Of a stretch of 55,994 bases of DNA, positions 52,847-55,994 are shown piece by piece. Below the pieces are notes generated by a model. That model saw only the letters and a list, made by a program, of their open reading frames with translations, had not been told where the DNA came from and ran no database searches. A program made the position numbers and the translations under genes. Where the stretch lies: positions 1 to 55,994 of the forward strand of contig JAISHS010000010.1 in assembly GCA_031262405.1 (NCBI GenBank). The letters are read 5' to 3'. The stretch is from Oscillospiraceae bacterium (lineage in GTDB: Bacteria > Bacillota > Clostridia > Oscillospirales > Oscillospiraceae). Within the stretch, counting starts at the first letter, position 1; every line of letters starts with the position of its first letter.

Positions 52847-54241
52847 TTACGCGCCCTTCTCCGGCGGTCTCAGCTCCCGCTTCGCCGTCCTATTCACATA
52901 CCGCAGCACATTCACCGCGAAGGGCACCGCAATGAGCGCGGCGAAAACGTCCGCCGCCGCCTGCGTCGCCGCGAGACCAAAGACGCCGAAGAGCACCGGC
53001 AGAATATAGAACATCGGAATAAAGCAAATCCCCTGCCGTGAGATACCGAGCACAATCGCGCCCGCAGGCCGCCCGATCGCCGAGTGCATCATGTTGACGA
53101 TGATGACCCAGGCGTTCGCCGGCATCAGCGCGCACTGCGTAATAAGACAAAACTTTCCGACCGCAAGCATCTCCTCGTCCACCTTGGAGAAGAGCCTTAT
53201 AATCGGCTCGGCGAAAACAATAATCGTCCCGCAGAACACCGCCGCGAAAACCAGCGACGAAATCTGCGAAAACCGAAACGCCTGCTTCACCCTGTCAAAG
53301 CGCTTGGCGCCCCAGTTGTAGCCCGCGACGGGCATGAAGCCCTGACCGAAGCCGAGCACCGCGAACGACGGAATCATCATAATCCGCCCGACGACGGAAA
53401 TCCCCGCCTGAACCGCATCCGAAAACTCTCTCGCGCGTCTGTTTAGTAAAATCAAGCAAACAATGCTCAGCCCCGTCCGGAAAAAGCTCGGCAGCCCCAT
53501 GAGCGTTACTTCCTTCACGATGTCCTTGGCAAACTTAATTAGCCTAAAGCTCAGCCTCACGACCGTCCGGCGCCGCGCATAGGGAATAATGAGAATCACA
53601 AAGCCGACAAGCTTAGAAATCGCCGTTGCAATCGAAGCGCCCGCAACGCCCATATCCAGCGTAAAAATAAAAATCGGATCCAGTCCGATATTCAGCACCG
53701 CGCCCAGCCCCATGCCCACCATGGAATAGAACGCGCTGCCCTCCGAGCGCAGACACTGGTTCAAAACAAAGCTCGTCGCCATAAAGGGCGCGGCATAGAG
53801 CACGTACCTGGCGTACTGCTCCGAATACTCCATAGCGGTTTCAGATGCGCCCAGAAACTCCACCATCGGTCTCAGATATATCAGCCCGAACACCGCAAAG
53901 GCAACTCCAATCGCGAACGCCGTGAAAAACGCCGTGGAGAGGGTGTTGTCCGCCCTCTCGTTCTTCTTCGCGCCCAGCAGCCGCGCAATATAGCTGTTCG
54001 CGCCGATCGCGAGCATCGACCCCGCCATCATTATAAACTGATCTATCGACAAGTTCACGCCCACCGCCGCTTGCGCCGACGTACCCAAAAAGCTCACGAA
54101 ATAAGTGTCCGCCATGTTATAAATCGCCGTCACGACCATCGCGACAACCGTCGGCACCGCCATCTTCGGAACAAGCTTGTGTATCGGAGTCTCGAGCATG
54201 AGTGCTCGACGTTCTGCATCTTTGTTAGTTGCTTCTGCCAT
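52847..54241 (-). CDS. MATE family efflux transporter
   Basis: The 464-residue protein has twelve predicted membrane segments in two similar halves, as in MATE (multidrug and toxic compound extrusion) antiporters, which export drugs or metabolites with Na+ or H+. Typical segments are PTVVAMVVTAIYNMADTYFV near the start and ALMPANAWVIIVNMMHSAIG in the second half. The substrate is unknown. The upstream GAGGT lies rather far (13 bases) from the ATG, so the start is moderately certain. The gene is flanked on both sides by repeat DNA. Confidence 0.93.
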   Translation of the reverse strand: MAEATNKDAERRALMLETPIHKLVPKMAVPTVVAMVVTAIYNMADTYFVSFLGTSAQAAVGVNLSIDQFIMMAGSMLAIGANSYIARLLGAKKNERADNTLSTAFFTAFAIGVAFAVFGLIYLRPMVEFLGASETAMEYSEQYARYVLYAAPFMATSFVLNQCLRSEGSAFYSMVGMGLGAVLNIGLDPIFIFTLDMGVAGASIATAISKLVGFVILIIPYARRRTVVRLSFRLIKFAKDIVKEVTLMGLPSFFRTGLSIVCLILLNRRAREFSDAVQAGISVVGRIMMIPSFAVLGFGQGFMPVAGYNWGAKRFDRVKQAFRFSQISSLVFAAVFCGTIIVFAEPIIRLFSKVDEEMLAVGKFCLITQCALMPANAWVIIVNMMHSAIGRPAGAIVLGISRQGICFIPMFYILPVLFGVFGLAATQAAADVFAALIAVPFAVNVLRYVNRTAKRELRPPEKGA

Positions 54242-54271
54242 GTTTTAAGGTATACCTCGGTTCAAAATTAT

Positions 54272-54384
54272 CCCGTCATTGCGGGCGACTCCTCCGTCAT
54301 TGCGGGCTCCGACCCGCAATCCCCCTAATAATGCGACTGCGCCGTCATAACGGGGGGATTGCGGGTCAAGCCCGCAATGACGGC
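54272..54384. repeat. CCGTCATTGCGGGC-type inverted repeat
   Basis: The left arm (CCGTCATTGCGGGCTCCGAC..., from 54294) is matched by a near-identical right arm in inverted orientation (to 54383), enclosing about 27 bases, with an extra half copy at 54272-54290. A further copy lies at 55683-55737 on the other side of the SPFH gene. Each arm also folds on itself (ATTGCGGG/CCCGCAAT). Confidence 0.85.
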
Positions 54385-54403
54385 GGCTGCGCCGCCGCGC
54401 GCA

Positions 54404-55642
54404 TCAAATACCCTCCGGTCTCTTCTCCCCGCACTTCGGACAAAACGCGCCCGTGTTCCCCGGATTGCCGCACTTCGGACAGAACCAACTGCCCTCGTCC
54501 GTACTCGGCGCACTCTCCGCCGGTCGCGCATTGCCGCACTTCGGACAAAAAGCACCCGTGTTGTCCGGCTTTCCGCACTTCGGACAAACCCAACCGCCGC
54601 CGCCGCCATTCTCCGCCGGGCGCGGCGTCGCACGCTCCGCCGCCATCCCATACAAGCTCTGCGCGTTCGCGCCCCCGGCGCTCTGCGCCATGCCCATACC
54701 GATAAACGCGCCCATCGCGCCGCCCTCATTCTTCGCCGCGCTCTGCATCGCCGCCGCCTGCGCGCCGGTCAAATGCGCCGCCGCCATAGACGGATCGCGC
54801 AGAGCCGCGTTGCGCTGCAGCTCTTTAATCATAGCCTCGTCCTCTTCGGGCGCTTTTATGCTCGAAATCCCCAGCGACACTATCGAAATCCCGCGAAGCT
54901 CGCTCCACTTCCGGCTCAGCACCTCGTTGAGCGCCTGCGCCAGCTCCATCGTGTGCCCCGGCAGCGAGCTATAGCGAATCCCCAGCTCGGAAATCTTCGC
55001 AAACGCCGGCTGCAGCGCCGTCATCATCTCGCTCTTGAGCTGATCGTCCAGCTCGCTGCGCCGATAGTCCCCCGAAACGTTTCCGCAGACATTGGTATAG
55101 AACAAAATCGGGTTGTCGATGTGATAGGAATACTCCCCGAAGCAGCGAATCGCAATATCAATGTCGAGCCCAATGTTCCTGTCCACCACGCGGAAGGGCA
55201 CGGGGTTCGCGGTGCCGTATTTATTCCCCATAAGCTCCTTGGTGTTGAAGAAATACACCCGCTGATCCATCGCCGCGCCCCCGCCGAAGGTAAAGCGCTT
55301 GCCCAGCTCGCGGAAGCTGTCCTTCACCGACTTGCCCAGCGGCCCCGTGAAAATGCTCGGCTCCGTCTCGCTGTCATAGACAAACTCGCCCGCGTCCGCG
55401 CAGACGTCCACGACTTTGCCCTGCTCGACAATAATCATGCACTGCCCCTCGTTGACCGCGATAATCGAGCCGTTGGAGATGATGTTCTCCTCGCCCTTGG
55501 TGTTGCTGCTGCGCTTGGACGCCCTCTTCGCGCCCTTGCGCACCAGCACCTCTTCATCCAACGCCTCGCAGTAGAAATAATCTCTCCACGAATCCGCCAA
55601 AACTCCGGATAATGCACCGAACCCTGCTTTTAGTAATCCCAC
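54404..55642 (-). CDS. SPFH-domain protein with two C-terminal zinc ribbons
   Basis: The 412-residue product resembles the YdjI/virion-core-type SPFH family: an N-terminal region with FYCEALDEEVLVRKGAKR, an SPFH (band 7) core (about 60-260) and a helical Ala-rich part. It ends with two near-identical zinc ribbons at 351-370 and 386-405, each with two CPKCG pairs separated by an NTGAF segment. SPFH proteins form membrane-associated oligomers; in B. subtilis YdjI takes part in a membrane stress response. No partner gene is adjacent. The start is a GTG, fixed by AGGAGG 8 bases upstream. Confidence 0.88.
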   Translation of the reverse strand: MGLLKAGFGALSGVLADSWRDYFYCEALDEEVLVRKGAKRASKRSSNTKGEENIISNGSIIAVNEGQCMIIVEQGKVVDVCADAGEFVYDSETEPSIFTGPLGKSVKDSFRELGKRFTFGGGAAMDQRVYFFNTKELMGNKYGTANPVPFRVVDRNIGLDIDIAIRCFGEYSYHIDNPILFYTNVCGNVSGDYRRSELDDQLKSEMMTALQPAFAKISELGIRYSSLPGHTMELAQALNEVLSRKWSELRGISIVSLGISSIKAPEEDEAMIKELQRNAALRDPSMAAAHLTGAQAAAMQSAAKNEGGAMGAFIGMGMAQSAGGANAQSLYGMAAERATPRPAENGGGGGWVCPKCGKPDNTGAFCPKCGNARPAESAPSTDEGSWFCPKCGNPGNTGAFCPKCGEKRPEGI

Positions 55643-55682
55643 AATTTATTCCTCCTATAAAATCATACATTTCATTCCACCA

Positions 55683-55737
55683 ACCGTCATTGCGGGCGAC
55701 TCAACCGTCATTGCGGGCTCCGACCCGCAATCCCCCA
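55683..55737. repeat. Second CCGTCATTGCGGGC-type repeat
   Basis: It shares almost all of its roughly 55 bases with 54272-54325 in the same orientation (CCGTCATTGCGGGCGACTC, then CCGTCATTGCGGGCTCCGAC and CCGCAATCCCCC), so two direct copies bracket the SPFH gene. Confidence 0.88.
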
Positions 55738-55890
55738 CGGCTTCCGTCTGTCCTCTGTCCTCTCGCCTTAAGTCCTCTGTGTTGCTGTCGCTGAGGCGAC
55801 AGCGGAGACGCGGCGTTGCCACGCCGGGGCGTCCTCGCCGGACGGGCGCCCTCCGCGGGCAGCGTACAAGGGGGACTTTCTTTTGCGAAA

Positions 55891-55994
55891 TGTACCGCAC
55901 CAGATATAGCGGACATGCACAAAAGGGGAACCCGAAGTAGGGAATATGAAATTAGATGGAGAGGCGTCGCGCCAGCGGTGCTTCTCCAGTTTTT
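55891..55994 (-). repeat. Right copy of inverted contig-end repeat
   Basis: It is identical to the reverse complement of 15-118 over all 104 bases and runs to the last base of the window. Confidence 0.93.

Larger units (their letters stand above)
55643..55994. other. Repeat-dense non-coding right end
   Basis: No gene is visible in these 352 bases. They hold the CCGTCATTGCGGGC repeat (55683-55737), an inverted copy of the GAGGACAGA unit (55742-55780), a GCTGTCGC-TGAG-GCGACAGC hairpin (55784-55803), GC-rich text like that near 52480, and the right contig-end repeat. Confidence 0.75.

Noticed and set aside
52500..53009. Plus-strand frame with a 7-residue repeat (QKTEARG-like)
   Set aside because: The repeat is simply the 21-bp tandem array read in frame; the frame overlaps the MATE gene and has no supported start.
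52402..54403. Genomic island around the MATE gene
   Set aside because: Repeats are dense here, but there is no integrase, attachment site or transposase, and the same repeat families occur beside core genes.
54359..55612. 417-codon plus-strand frame opposite the SPFH gene
   Set aside because: It is Arg/Leu/Ala-rich shadow translation that begins inside an intergenic repeat; the minus strand carries a coherent SPFH and zinc-ribbon protein.

Overview
The window looks like a complete contig from an anaerobic, endospore-forming member of the Firmicutes (class Clostridia), most plausibly the Oscillospiraceae/Ruminococcaceae side. This is inferred from gene content: spoIID, spmA-spmB and spoVAC, a ctsR-mcsA-clpC heat-shock operon, an AbrB/SpoVT-type regulator, a zinc-type S14 (rpsN) and L36, indolepyruvate:ferredoxin oxidoreductase, a 2[4Fe-4S] ferredoxin, and strong AGGAGG ribosome binding sites. 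Base composition is moderately GC-rich, with AT-rich intergenic repeats. The two ends carry the same 104-bp sequence in opposite orientation, so the contig probably stops inside a repeat.

Layout. 0.5-4.7 kb: an SdpI-family membrane protein, then rpsO-pnp and a cold-shock gene on the minus strand. 4.4-6.2 kb: two small minus-strand genes and a five-gene tRNA operon (Gly-Arg-His-Gln-Lys in transcription order), with its promoter and terminator, whose gaps are filled by short repeats. 6.2-11.7 kb: iorA-iorB-smr, a DUF1846 protein and a padR-DUF2812 pair, all minus. 11.7-17.5 kb: secA, pgeF, a peptide-type solute-binding lipoprotein and cdd, all plus. 17.6-34.1 kb: a continuous S10-spc-alpha ribosomal protein supercluster (rpsJ to rplQ, including secY, adk, map, a KOW protein, infA, rpmJ and rpoA), led by a 300-nt leader with a terminator-like hairpin and closed by a strong bidirectional terminator. 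34.1-38.4 kb: spoVAC and an unknown gene (minus), then murI-DUF1934-argS (plus). 38.6-43.8 kb: a leucine-rich-repeat/SLH surface protein, malic enzyme, SpoIID and a membrane protein. 43.8-48.9 kb: spmA-spmB, abrB, clpC-mcsA-ctsR. 49.2-52.4 kb: ferredoxin, trmN6-like methyltransferase, rsmI, a DegV protein and a YqzL-like small protein. 52.4-56 kb: a repeat-dense end with a MATE transporter and an SPFH/zinc-ribbon protein.

Most genes are core translation, secretion and protein-quality genes in recognisable operons. The unusual content lies in three places. First, a crowded set of short dispersed repeats sits in tRNA gaps, inside the S10 operon and exactly at gene 3' ends; three genes appear to take their final codons and stop codon from a repeat. 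Second, ribosomal proteins S3 and L3 carry lineage-type C-terminal extensions, S3 with a 149-residue Gly/Tyr/Arg-rich tail. Third, several ribosomal-protein transcripts have structured leaders or spacers that could be control sites. I see no prophage, insertion sequence transposase, CRISPR array or defence system.
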